Assembly (NCBI GenBank): GCA_946002045.1
Contig: CAMFYM010000004.1
Coordinates: 1 to 28,460, forward strand
DNA length: 28,460 nt
Direction: 5' to 3'
Origin: an uncultured Clostridia bacterium
GTDB taxonomy: Bacteria; Bacillota; Clostridia; Oscillospirales; Acutalibacteraceae
The position numbers were made by a program, and so were the translations under genes. Below the pieces are notes generated by a model that was not told the DNA's origin, made no database searches, and was given only the letters and a program-made list of their open reading frames with translations. Positions 15,727 to 23,604 of this stretch are shown one piece after another (position 1 is the stretch's first letter; every line of letters begins with the position of its first letter).

Positions 15727-17004
15727 TTACTCTTTATTGCCTAATCTTTCAACAATCTTCTGTGCCTTTGAGTAAATATCCTTTATGTCAAGAGTAGTGA
15801 ATTCACCGTTTTCGTAAAGGATTTTTCCGTTAACCATTGTTAGCTTAATGCAGTCCCTTGAGCCACTGTAAACAAGATTTTTTGTTATGTTGTTGATAGG
15901 CTGCATTGATGGCTTCATCAGGTCAATTACAATCAAATCTGCCTTTTTGCCTACAGCAATGCAGTCACAATCCTCAAGTCCCATACATCTTGCAGAGCCT
16001 ACTGTGGCAGCCTCAAGTATTTTTTCTGCGTCACAGGAGGATGCATCCTTATTCTTAATCTTTTGCAAAACACAGGTTAAATACATTTCTCTGAACATAT
16101 CAAGTCCGTTGTTAGAGCTTGGACCGTCAGTGCCTATGGCAAGATTAACTCCCTTGTCAATCATTGACTGCACAGGTGCAACTCCTGATGCAAGCTTGCA
16201 GTTTGAACCACTGTTGATAACTGCATACACACCGTGCTTTTTGTATATTGCCAAATCACTGTCACATACCCAAACACTGTGAAATGCACCACCACCGTAA
16301 TTAAACAAGCCTAATTTTTCAAAAAGCTCTGTTGGCGTTTTGTTGTACTGATTGATGCAGCTTTGTGTTTCCTCCATAGTTTCGGAGGAGTGCATATATA
16401 CTCCTGTCTTATATTTTTCAGCAAGCCCTGCTATTTTTTTCATCAATGATTTATCGGTAGTGTATTCTGCATGGAAGCCTAATTTGTAGGAAATAAGAGG
16501 GTGGTAATTGTTATATTTGTTGTAGTATTCCTCCATTAAATCTATGGATTCCTTAAAGTTGTTAAGTCCACAGCACATAACAGTTCTAAATCCTGTATCA
16601 ACGCTTGCTTTTGCCATATTTTCCGGGAAATAATACATATCAAAGCAAGCCGAAATACCACCACTTAAATATTCGGCAAAGGCAATTTGCGAAAGGGTGT
16701 AAATATCATCGCCTGTCAGCTTTGCCTCAAGTGGAAAGATTTTTTCATACAGCCATTGCTGTAAGGGCATATCATCGCTTAAGCTTCTTCCAAAGGTCAT
16801 GGCACTGTGGGTGTGTGCATTTTTGAAGGAGGGCATAAGCAGATTTCCCTTTAAGTCAATTTCCCGTTCAAACGATTGGGTGCTTTCCGTGTTGGCTTGT
16901 CCCACATATGATATTTTATCACCATCTATCCAAGCTTCACCGTTGTCAATTATATCAAACCCGTTGTTGAGTGTAAGAATTTTGCCGTTGTAAAATCTTA
17001 TCAT
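15727..17004 (-). CDS. mtaD: 5-methylthioadenosine / S-adenosylhomocysteine deaminase-type amidohydrolase
   Basis: 425 residues, the usual length. Metal ligands are visible as H64 and H66 (NAHTHSAM), H205 and D293 (GTDGPSSNN); E208 in HSSE and H242 (FHSVWV) fit the catalytic residues of the MtaD family, with the H205-E208 spacing seen in TM0936. It should deaminate the adenine ring of MTA (or SAH, adenosine) to the inosine form in the cytoplasm. The start overlaps the mtnA stop by 4 nt (ATGA), so it is the third gene of the PNP-mtnA-mtaD operon. The last residues LGNKE and the stop are encoded inside a repeat element, which may have replaced the original C-terminus. Other amidohydrolases (guanine or isoxanthopterin deaminases) are less likely given the partners. 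Confidence 0.87.
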   Translation of the reverse strand: MIRFYNGKILTLNNGFDIIDNGEAWIDGDKISYVGQANTESTQSFEREIDLKGNLLMPSFKNAHTHSAMTFGRSLSDDMPLQQWLYEKIFPLEAKLTGDDIYTLSQIAFAEYLSGGISACFDMYYFPENMAKASVDTGFRTVMCCGLNNFKESIDLMEEYYNKYNNYHPLISYKLGFHAEYTTDKSLMKKIAGLAEKYKTGVYMHSSETMEETQSCINQYNKTPTELFEKLGLFNYGGGAFHSVWVCDSDLAIYKKHGVYAVINSGSNCKLASGVAPVQSMIDKGVNLAIGTDGPSSNNGLDMFREMYLTCVLQKIKNKDASSCDAEKILEAATVGSARCMGLEDCDCIAVGKKADLIVIDLMKPSMQPINNITKNLVYSGSRDCIKLTMVNGKILYENGEFTTLDIKDIYSKAQKIVERLGNKE

Positions 17005-17978
17005 TTCAGCATCTCCTTCAGATTTACCTCATATGGTGGATAAACAATTCCCTTGTCGGTAATGATTGCAGTTATCAGTGAGCTGTCCGTAACATCAAAG
17101 GCAGGATTAAAGCATTTTGTTTCCTTTAGTGCAGTGGGCTTTTCAAAATACATCTCCTTAATTTCTTCTCCGTCACGCTCCTCAATTACAATTTCGTTAC
17201 CGTTTTTGCAATTAAAATCAACGGTGGAATATGGGCCTAAAACATAAAATGGGACATTATAATATTTTGCAAGCACTGCCAAGGAGCTTGTACCTATTTT
17301 GTTTGCAGTATCGCCGTTTGCTGCCACTCTGTCACAGCCAACCAGCACTGCATTAACAAGTCCCTTTTTCATAACAAGCCCTGCCATATTGTCGCACATC
17401 AGCGTCACATCAATTCCTGCTTTTTCAAGCTCATATGATGTGAGCCTTGCACCCTGCAAAAGAGGTCTTGTTTCGTCTGTAAACACCCTGAAATTATAGC
17501 CCTTTTCTTTTCCTAAAATGAGTGGACCTAAGCCTGTGCCGTATCTGCCTGCTGCCAGCTCACCTGCGTTGCAATGGGTTATTATGCCGTCACCGTCCTT
17601 AAGCAGAGATAAGCCGTATTCGCTGATTTTCCTGCACATTTCATCGTCCTCTGCCTGTATTGCAGCAGCCTCTTCTATTAGACTTTTTCCCTGCTCATAG
17701 GCATTGACAATTCTTTGCGTTGCCCAGCTTAAATTAACGGCAGTAGGTCTTGATGAATCAAGATATTCCTTTAAATCATATATGTTATTATCTCTTGAAA
17801 ACAGAGCCATTGAATATCCGGCAAATACTCCAATGGCAGGAGCACCTCTTACCATAAGTCTTTTTATTGCATCATATGCCTGCTCCTTTGATTTTATCTC
17901 CACCCATTTTTCCTCATTAGGCAAAAGTGTTTGGTCAATTATGTATAGCCTGTTGTTATTGTATCTAAGGTTTTCCAT
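17001..17978 (-). CDS. mtnA: S-methyl-5-thioribose-1-phosphate isomerase
   Basis: 325 residues. Family motifs are VRGAPAIGV (43-51), THCNAGELAAGRYGTGLG with the catalytic Cys136, DETRPLLQGARLT (168-180) and VGCDRVAANGDTANKIGT with catalytic Asp216. It converts methylthioribose-1-phosphate to methylthioribulose-1-phosphate. It is slightly shorter than the about 350-residue Bacillus enzyme, mainly at the N-terminus, but both active-site residues are present. The ATG overlaps the PNP stop (TAATG) and its 3' end overlaps mtaD, so the three genes are translationally coupled. Similarity to eIF2B-alpha and ribose-1,5-bisphosphate isomerases is expected; the neighbours favour MtnA. Confidence 0.93.
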   Translation of the reverse strand: MENLRYNNNRLYIIDQTLLPNEEKWVEIKSKEQAYDAIKRLMVRGAPAIGVFAGYSMALFSRDNNIYDLKEYLDSSRPTAVNLSWATQRIVNAYEQGKSLIEEAAAIQAEDDEMCRKISEYGLSLLKDGDGIITHCNAGELAAGRYGTGLGPLILGKEKGYNFRVFTDETRPLLQGARLTSYELEKAGIDVTLMCDNMAGLVMKKGLVNAVLVGCDRVAANGDTANKIGTSSLAVLAKYYNVPFYVLGPYSTVDFNCKNGNEIVIEERDGEEIKEMYFEKPTALKETKCFNPAFDVTDSSLITAIITDKGIVYPPYEVNLKEMLK

Positions 17979-18781
17979 TAAAATTTACCTACCGTTTTCT
18001 TAATTAACGCTTTAAAATAAGGTGCAACCCTGTCTGCTGTTTGGGTTACCTCCTGGCTTGTTATAGGCTTGTCACTTATTCCACAGGCAAGGTTAGATAT
18101 AACGCTGATGCCGCAAACCTCAAATCCACAATGAACTGCTGCCTGTGCCTCAATGGCAGTGCTCATACCAACTGCGTCTGCACCGATGATTTCAGCCATC
18201 TTAATTTCGGCAGGTGTTTCAAAATTAGGACCTCTGAATTGCAGATAAACACCCTGCTTAATATCAATATCAAGCTCTCTTGCAGTATCCTTGATGATAT
18301 TTCTTAACCTTTTTGAGTAAACCTCACTCATATCGGGAAAGCGTACGCCCAGCTTTTCATCGTTTTTGCCCACAAGAGGTGACTCCACAAAGCAAGAAAT
18401 ATGGTCGTTGATAACCATAAAATCTCCGATGTTAAAATTCCTGTTTATTCCACCGGATGCGTTGGTGAGCATAAGCACCCTTGCTCCCATTTTGCGCATA
18501 AGCCTAATGGGATTAACTACCTGAGCAGGTGTATATCCCTCATAAAGATGAACTCGTCCCTGCATCATAACAACCCTTTTGTCCTCTATTTCACCAAGCA
18601 CAAATCGTCCCTTGTGGCTCGGTGCCGTGGAAACAGGGAATTCGGGTATGTCCTTGTAGTCAATGACACAGTGCACCTTAATTTCATCTGCAAGGGTGCC
18701 CAGTCCACTGCCTAAAACAACAGCAACCTCCGGCTCAAAATCCGTAATACTCCTAATATATTCTAACTGCTTTTCTAACAT
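17978..18781 (-). CDS. Purine nucleoside phosphorylase, trimeric; probable methylthioinosine phosphorylase
   Basis: 267 residues from ATG 18781, preceded by GGTGATC; an in-frame TTG 12 nt upstream would swallow the ribosome site. PNP/MTAP fold motifs are VVLGSGLG (21-28), HKGRF (56-60), QGRVHLYEG, TNASGGIN (106-113), FETPAEI and VISNLACG. E188 and N230 correspond to Glu201 and Asn243 of human PNP, which select 6-oxopurines; true MTA phosphorylases carry Ser and Asp there. With a deaminase and MtnA in the same operon, phosphorolysis of methylthioinosine to hypoxanthine and methylthioribose-1-phosphate is the likely role; inosine and guanosine are also expected substrates. Confidence 0.88.
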   Translation of the reverse strand: MLEKQLEYIRSITDFEPEVAVVLGSGLGTLADEIKVHCVIDYKDIPEFPVSTAPSHKGRFVLGEIEDKRVVMMQGRVHLYEGYTPAQVVNPIRLMRKMGARVLMLTNASGGINRNFNIGDFMVINDHISCFVESPLVGKNDEKLGVRFPDMSEVYSKRLRNIIKDTARELDIDIKQGVYLQFRGPNFETPAEIKMAEIIGADAVGMSTAIEAQAAVHCGFEVCGISVISNLACGISDKPITSQEVTQTADRVAPYFKALIKKTVGKF

Positions 18782-18798
18782 AATGATCACCAATGATT

Positions 18799-18827
18799 AT
18801 TATAAAGCTTTTTGCTAACTAAATCAA
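18799..18827 (-). promoter_or_regulatory. Promoter of the PNP-mtnA-mtaD operon
   Basis: On the minus strand, TTGATT (18822-18827), a 17-nt spacer and TATAAT (18799-18804). The predicted start falls only about 10 nt before the PNP ATG, giving a very short leader just containing GGTG. Confidence 0.65.
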
Positions 18828-18836
18828 CAAATACTA

Positions 18837-18865
18837 TTGCATACTCAAATATTTTTTGATATTAT
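18837..18865 (+). promoter_or_regulatory. Promoter of the BMP-type lipoprotein
   Basis: TTGCAT (18837-18842), a 17-nt spacer and TATTAT (18860-18865). It is divergent from the PNP operon promoter with only 9 nt between the two -35 boxes, so one regulator could act on both. Confidence 0.65.
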
Positions 18866-18898
18866 GATATTGGTTAAAATTCTCTCAGGAGGAATTGT

Positions 18899-20749
18899 AT
18901 GAAAAAGTTTTTATCTGCTTTTATGTGCATAGTAATGATAATAACCGTATTTACTGCCTGTGCAAAGCAGCAGGATATGAATAGCGATATTGTGCTGATT
19001 ACCGACGGTGGCACAATTAGTGATAACGGATACAACCAAAGTGCGTGGGAGGGTGTGTCCCAATTTGCACTGGATAATTCAATGAAGTGTCGCTATTTTC
19101 AGCCTGTGCTGGAGGACGGCAAAATCACAGTAGATAATATTGAAAAATATGTTGAGCTTGCATCAAAGGGCAACGCACAATTTGTAGTTATGCCCGGCAG
19201 CGACTTTGCAGTTAGTGCCTATGAGCTTGCATCATCATATCCCGATATTAAATTTATTCTTATCGGTTCGCTTCCTCATTCAGAGGGCGACAGCACCGAC
19301 AGAATAATAAAAAATGTTATGTCTGTGTCATTTGATTCGCTTCAGGCAGGCTTCCTTGCAGGCTATATTGCAGTAGCAAACGGTAACACAAGCCTTGGCT
19401 ATTTCGGTGAATTTGACAGCAAGGATTCTGCAAGCTATGGTGCAGGCTTTGTGCAGGGTGCTGCTTATTGTGCAGATGATTTAGGTGTCCCTGTAACAGT
19501 TGATTGGGCAGAATACGATTCTGCATTAAGGGATTATATTTACGATTTTACCGTTACTGCCTGCTACAAAAAAATTGATGATAGCAAGGAAAAAACATAT
19601 ACAGTTAAGGTTGTTGACGGCTTAGGCTCAGGTACCTATGCCGAGGGTAGTAATGTGGCTATTGTTGCCAACCCTGCACCAAAGGGCAAGGTGTTTGACA
19701 AGTGGGTAGTAAAAAGTGACACCCAGGGAGTTAAGGATAAAAAGGTTAATATCTCTTCAAAAACAAAGTCAACAATAAACCTTATTGCTGAAAAATGTGA
19801 TTGCACTCTTACTGCAACCTATAAGGATATTGAGGGTACATCATACTCAGTTGAGGTTATGACTGCTGATACAAAATCAGTGGCAGCAACATATAATGTG
19901 GGCGAAAACGGAGAGGTAGAAATTACTGCTCCTGTTGCAGAGGCTAATTATGTTTTCGACCATTGGGAAACTAATTCTGTTGCCCACATAGAGAATAATC
20001 AAAGTGCCGTAACAAAAATCAGTGGTGTTAACGAGGATGTTAGGCTTATCCCTGTTTATAGGCATAACGACACTCCAACCTTTAACCTTAATGTTGTAAC
20101 AGGTGAGGGTGGCAATGGCACATCAATAGGCAGTGGCTCATATCTGGCAGGTGATATGGTTAATATTGTTTCTGCTCCTCCAAAGGACGGCTATATGTTC
20201 TCTCATTGGGAGAACAAGGATGCCTACGGCAACAGTACAGGTATTGCTATGGATAACGAGTATAATTACAGCACCTCATTTGAAATGGTGGATAGGTATT
20301 CTGCAATTTGCGATACTATGTATAACCACGGCGTAAGTACCATATTCTCCGGTGGTAACAGCAAATCCGACTCTGTGTTTACATCAAAAAATAATTATGA
20401 TTACAGCCTTAATGTAATAACTGCCGGCATTGAAAACGGTGATTCCTATACAAGCATTGTTAATGACTATGGTACTGCTGTTAAGAACTGCCTTGCCGAT
20501 TTCAAGGGTGGCTCTGTGTACCTTGCTAATTGCTCAAATAACGGTATCTATGCATCATTTGTTTCAGACAATGAGGAAATTAAGGCTTCCTATGATGAAG
20601 TGTATAGCGCACTTGCTTCCGGAGCAATGCCATTAACACCTGTTCAAGGTGGTGCAGGCTATGATTTCTGTAAGCTTTATAATGAGCAAAAGCCGTCAAA
20701 ATGCTTAACTCTCAACGGCTGGTTCCTCAAAGGCGTATCATTAAAATAA
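18899..20749 (+). CDS. BMP/PnrA-type substrate-binding lipoprotein with three inserted repeat domains
   Basis: 616 residues, against about 350 for ordinary BMP lipoproteins. A signal peptide ends in VFTAC with lipidated Cys21. Residues about 28-215 form the first BMP lobe (LITDGGTISDNGYNQSAWEGV; FVVMPGSDF; VSFDSLQAGFLAGYIA; LGYFGEFDS...YGAGFVQGA). Three repeats of about 75 residues follow at roughly 233-310, 315-389 and 396-466, each with a Y/G-rich strand and an F-D/S-(K/H)-W core; they resemble Flg_new/InlB-B-type repeats. The BMP fold then resumes (CDTMYNHGVSTIFSGGN; YSLNVITAGIENGDSYTSIV). BMP proteins often bind nucleosides for ABC uptake, which would suit the divergent PNP operon. No permease or ATPase gene is adjacent. 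The ribosome site is AGGAGG. Confidence 0.85.
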   Translation: MKKFLSAFMCIVMIITVFTACAKQQDMNSDIVLITDGGTISDNGYNQSAWEGVSQFALDNSMKCRYFQPVLEDGKITVDNIEKYVELASKGNAQFVVMPGSDFAVSAYELASSYPDIKFILIGSLPHSEGDSTDRIIKNVMSVSFDSLQAGFLAGYIAVANGNTSLGYFGEFDSKDSASYGAGFVQGAAYCADDLGVPVTVDWAEYDSALRDYIYDFTVTACYKKIDDSKEKTYTVKVVDGLGSGTYAEGSNVAIVANPAPKGKVFDKWVVKSDTQGVKDKKVNISSKTKSTINLIAEKCDCTLTATYKDIEGTSYSVEVMTADTKSVAATYNVGENGEVEITAPVAEANYVFDHWETNSVAHIENNQSAVTKISGVNEDVRLIPVYRHNDTPTFNLNVVTGEGGNGTSIGSGSYLAGDMVNIVSAPPKDGYMFSHWENKDAYGNSTGIAMDNEYNYSTSFEMVDRYSAICDTMYNHGVSTIFSGGNSKSDSVFTSKNNYDYSLNVITAGIENGDSYTSIVNDYGTAVKNCLADFKGGSVYLANCSNNGIYASFVSDNEEIKASYDEVYSALASGAMPLTPVQGGAGYDFCKLYNEQKPSKCLTLNGWFLKGVSLK

Positions 20750-20758
20750 TAACTCAAT

Positions 20759-20812
20759 AAAAAAGTGTACTCTAAAGGCTTTGTAATTACAATCTTTAGA
20801 GTACACTTTTTT
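20759..20812 (+). terminator. Long-stem terminator of the BMP lipoprotein gene
   Basis: A perfect 19-bp stem AAAAAAGTGTACTCTAAAG (20759-20777) with CTTTAGAGTACACTTTTTT (20794-20812). The loop contains the self-complementary TTGTAATTACAA. A/T runs on both sides make it bidirectional. Confidence 0.9.
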
Positions 20813-20861
20813 GCCCTATTTAACGAGCCTAAAAACGCTACGATATATATAAAACAAAAAT

Positions 20862-21090
20862 AAATTCAACAATGCAGTAGGTGCAACGAATAACCTTCGT
20901 GGCCTTTCTGCAAAAGTCGAATTTATTTATGATATTTTACCACAAAATTATGAATAGTCAAGTGATAATGCAAAATATTCGTTAAGCCTTGATGAACTTG
21001 ATAAACAGTATCTTTCATCGGTTAAGAATAATGATATTGCAACAGCACAAAAAAATTGTTGATGATGTTGCAAAAAAAGAAGCAACTTGA
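20862..21090 (+). pseudogene. Remnant of a large mobile-element/phage polyprotein
   Basis: One frame reads through NNAVGATNNLRGLSAKVEF, then ILPQNYE, an in-frame TAG (20955-20957), then SSDNAKYSLSLDELDKQY and LSSVKNNDIATAQK, and is broken by one extra A in an A7 run (21049-21055). Removing it restores IVDDVAKK in the same frame before a TGA at 21088-21090. The YSL-x-ELDKQYLxxVxxxDxxTAQKxVDDxAKKA pattern is one I recall from LPD/MuF-type polyproteins of gut ICEs and phages. No start codon or ribosome site is left. One nonsense and one frameshift mutation within 100 nt show decay. Confidence 0.65.
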
Positions 21091-21458
21091 TAAAGAAAAT
21101 GCGAACGGAAATCTTGTAAAAATAAAAAAATAAAGTGACCGTCAATTTCTCGCTGATTTGAAAAAAATCCACGAGGTGTACGCCCAAAGCGTGAATGACA
21201 ATCACTATACTAATAATATACCATAAAACGCAGAAAAAAGCAACACTCAAAATCTCTTGATATTGATACGGACGGTGCCACTGCCAACCTTGAAAATGGG
21301 GTAGAAATTAACACAGAACGGAAATCTTGTTAAAATAAAGAACAGAAGCCGGCAATTACAGGATGACCGATAAAAATAACGGTGAGAGCCTGCCCACGAC
21401 TTCTGTTTCTAATGATAGTATATCCTATTTACTCGATTATGTCAATGCTAATCCTTGA
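21091..21458 (+). pseudogene. Further decayed mobile-element coding sequence
   Basis: Short broken frames continue the remnant: ENANGNLVKIKK (to about 21134), IDTDGATANLENGVEINTE (about 21260-21318), NGNLVKIKNRSRQLQDDR, and MTDKNNGESLPTTSVSN...YVNANP (21363-21458). A 15-nt exact direct repeat GAACGGAAATCTTGT occurs at 21103-21117 and 21316-21330, encoding the same NGNLVKIK motif in both places. The frames are not joined, so this is not an intact gene. The remainder of the 790-nt gap is terminators. Confidence 0.5.
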
Positions 21459-21488
21459 GCCACTATGGCTGCCTATCATATAAAGCAA

Positions 21489-21523
21489 AAGCGATAGAAG
21501 ATATTTATTATCCTCTATCGCTT
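21489..21523 (-). terminator. Terminator of the arg operon
   Basis: A 10-bp stem AAGCGATAGA / TCTATCGCTT plus an inner GATA/TATC pair after one mismatch. On the minus strand it is followed by TTTTGCTTT. It lies 15 nt beyond the argF stop. Confidence 0.75.
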
Positions 21524-21538
21524 ATTTATCGCTTATTT

Positions 21539-22441
21539 TTATCCTAAAAGCTTAACAAGCACTGCCTTTTGAGCGTGTATTCTGTTTTCAGCCTCTTCAA
21601 ATATTTCGTCTGCGTGCTCCTCAAGGACCTTTGCAGTAATTTCCTCTTCTCTGTGGGCAGGTAGGCAGTGGAGTACCATAGCATCAGGTTTAGCTACATT
21701 CATTACATCATCATTTATTTGATAATTTTTGAACACCTTTTCTCTTTCTGCCTTTTCCTCCTCTTGACCCATAGATGCCCAAACATCTGTGTAAATAATA
21801 TCAGCATCCTTTGCACAAGCCAAAATATCTTCGCTGCACATAAAGTCGCCGTTTTCCTTTGCCCATTTAATGATTTCGGCATCAGGCTTATAATCATTTG
21901 GACAGGCGATTGCACAACTCATTCCCATTTTGATTGCACCGATAATAAGGCTGTTTGCCATATTATTTCCGTCGCCTATGTAGCAAAGCTTAAGTCCGTC
22001 AAAGCTCATTTTGTATTCTCTTATAGTCATAAGGTCGGCTAATACTTGACAGGGATGACAGTAGTCCGTAAGTCCATTGATGATTGGGATTGAGCCGTAT
22101 TCAGCCAAATCCTCAACCTCCTTTTGCTCAAAGGTTCTAATCATAATTCCGTCAAGGTAGCGAGAAAGAACTCTTGCCGTGTCCTGTATAGGCTCGCCTC
22201 TTCCTATCTGCAAATCCCTGTTAGACAGGAACAGTGCCTGACCTCCCAGCTGATACATACCAACCTCAAAGCTTACTCTTGTTCTTGTAGAGCTTTTTTG
22301 GAAAATCATACCCAAGGTTTTGCCCTTAAGATGATGATGCTCGATGCCGTGCTTTGTTTCGTACTTAAGCTGATCAGCCAAATTCAAAATATCAAATATG
22401 TCGTTTTGACTTAAATCCTGTAGCTTTAATAAATGCTTCAT
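21539..22441 (-). CDS. argF: Ornithine carbamoyltransferase
   Basis: 300 residues. Carbamoyl-phosphate site STRTR at 51-55, HPCQ at 129-132, the TDVWASMGQE segment that binds ornithine, and HCLPAHR near 260 with the catalytic Cys. It joins ornithine and carbamoyl phosphate to give citrulline in the cytoplasm. It is the last gene of the arg operon, with its ATG overlapping the argD stop by 4 nt. An anabolic role is favoured by the biosynthetic operon, and no arcA or arcC is present. argG, argH and carAB are not in the window. Confidence 0.97.
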   Translation of the reverse strand: MKHLLKLQDLSQNDIFDILNLADQLKYETKHGIEHHHLKGKTLGMIFQKSSTRTRVSFEVGMYQLGGQALFLSNRDLQIGRGEPIQDTARVLSRYLDGIMIRTFEQKEVEDLAEYGSIPIINGLTDYCHPCQVLADLMTIREYKMSFDGLKLCYIGDGNNMANSLIIGAIKMGMSCAIACPNDYKPDAEIIKWAKENGDFMCSEDILACAKDADIIYTDVWASMGQEEEKAEREKVFKNYQINDDVMNVAKPDAMVLHCLPAHREEEITAKVLEEHADEIFEEAENRIHAQKAVLVKLLG

Positions 22442-23598
22442 TCCTCAATAACCTCTTTCAAAATATTCAGTCCCTCATCAAGCTCTGCCATGCTTATGTT
22501 AAGAGCAGGCAGTAGCCTTATTTTTGTTTTTGCTGTTAAAACTAAAAGTCCATTTTCAAGGCATTTCTTTGCAATATCCTTTGCACTTTTTTCTACTTCA
22601 ATGCCTAACATTAAGCCCATACCGGTTATGGATTTAACACTCTTTATGCCTGATAAAAAGTCACAAATATATTTGCTCTTTTTGGTAACGGACTCTAAAA
22701 ACTCATCATCAATTCGTGACACCACCGAGCATGCACCTGCTGCACAAATAGGATTTCCACCAAAGGTTGAGCCGTGAGAGCCGGCAGTTACAATATCCTT
22801 AACCTTTTCTCCAAAAAGGACGGCACCCATTGGCAATCCTCCTGCCATACCCTTTGCAGTAGTAACAATATCCGGTATTATTCCAAAATTTTGATATGCA
22901 AAATATTTACCTGTTCTGCCGTTGCCTGTCTGTACCTCGTCAACGACCATCAGTATGTCCTTTTCTTTACATACTTTTGCTATTGCATTAACAAATTCGT
23001 TACTAAGATTGTTTACTCCACCTTCGCCCTGAATACACTCAAACATAATAGCACACACATCATCGGTTGCCATACTGATTAACTCCTGTGTATCATTGGC
23101 AGTGCAGTGCTTAAAGCCCTGTGTGAACGGTCCAAAGGTAGTGTGAAAGCTGTCCTGTCCTGTGGCTGCAAGAGTAGTAATCGTCCTGCCGTGGAAGGAG
23201 TCTTTAAGGGTGATTATTGTACTTCGTCCTTCACCGTATTTGTCATAGGAATATTTCCTTGCAAATTTAATTGCACCTTCATTAGCCTCAGCGCCACTGT
23301 TGGCAAAGAAAACTTTTTTCATATTGCTCTTTTCACAAAGCAGCCTTGCCAGTTGAGCACAGGGGGAGGTGTAGTACAAATTACTTGTATGCTGTAATTT
23401 GTCAAGCTGATTTATAACAGCGTCCTTCCACTCATCATCGCAAATTCCAAAGGCAGTAACTCCGATACCTGAGCCAAAATCTATGTACCTTTTACCGTCT
23501 TCGTCATATAGAGTAGAGCCCTTTCCACTGTTCAGCGCTACATCAAATCTACCGTAGGCGTGTGCCACATATTCATTATCAAGCTCTTTTGTATTCAT
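22438..23598 (-). CDS. argD: Acetylornithine aminotransferase
   Basis: 386 residues, class-III PLP aminotransferase. Visible features are SGAEANEGAIKFARK (101-115), FHGRT, VDEVQTGNGRTGKYFAYQ with the PLP-ring Asp220, TTAKGMAGG with Schiff-base Lys249, and HGSTFGGNP near 275. It transfers the amino group from glutamate to N-acetylglutamate semialdehyde. It lies 6 nt after argB and overlaps argF by 4 nt. Length and context fit ArgD better than GABA or ornithine aminotransferases, and such enzymes sometimes also serve lysine synthesis (DapC). Confidence 0.95.
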   Translation of the reverse strand: MNTKELDNEYVAHAYGRFDVALNSGKGSTLYDEDGKRYIDFGSGIGVTAFGICDDEWKDAVINQLDKLQHTSNLYYTSPCAQLARLLCEKSNMKKVFFANSGAEANEGAIKFARKYSYDKYGEGRSTIITLKDSFHGRTITTLAATGQDSFHTTFGPFTQGFKHCTANDTQELISMATDDVCAIMFECIQGEGGVNNLSNEFVNAIAKVCKEKDILMVVDEVQTGNGRTGKYFAYQNFGIIPDIVTTAKGMAGGLPMGAVLFGEKVKDIVTAGSHGSTFGGNPICAAGACSVVSRIDDEFLESVTKKSKYICDFLSGIKSVKSITGMGLMLGIEVEKSAKDIAKKCLENGLLVLTAKTKIRLLPALNISMAELDEGLNILKEVIEE

Positions 23599-23604
23599 AT
23601 GCTA

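Larger units (their letters stand above)
15330..15743. repeat. Nested inverted/direct repeat cluster between glmS and the deaminase gene
   Basis: Copy 1 (15330-15406) and copy 3 (15667-15743, inverted) are 77 nt each and match at 75 of 77 positions. Between them lies copy 2 (15467-15662, direct), which has the same ends (TAGGCAATAAATAGCAATCCGAACC at 15467-15491; a CCAAAAATGC...GCCTTGC end to 15662) but carries an extra central palindrome of about 110 nt. An independent terminator hairpin sits between copies 1 and 2. Copies 1 and 3 look like internally deleted forms of copy 2. There is no transposase, so this is best described as a MITE/REP-like non-autonomous element. The outer ends provide the stop codons of both flanking genes. 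Confidence 0.85.

Noticed and set aside
15330..15743. CRISPR array
   Set aside because: Repeats are few, long, inverted and nested, without regular spacers or cas genes.
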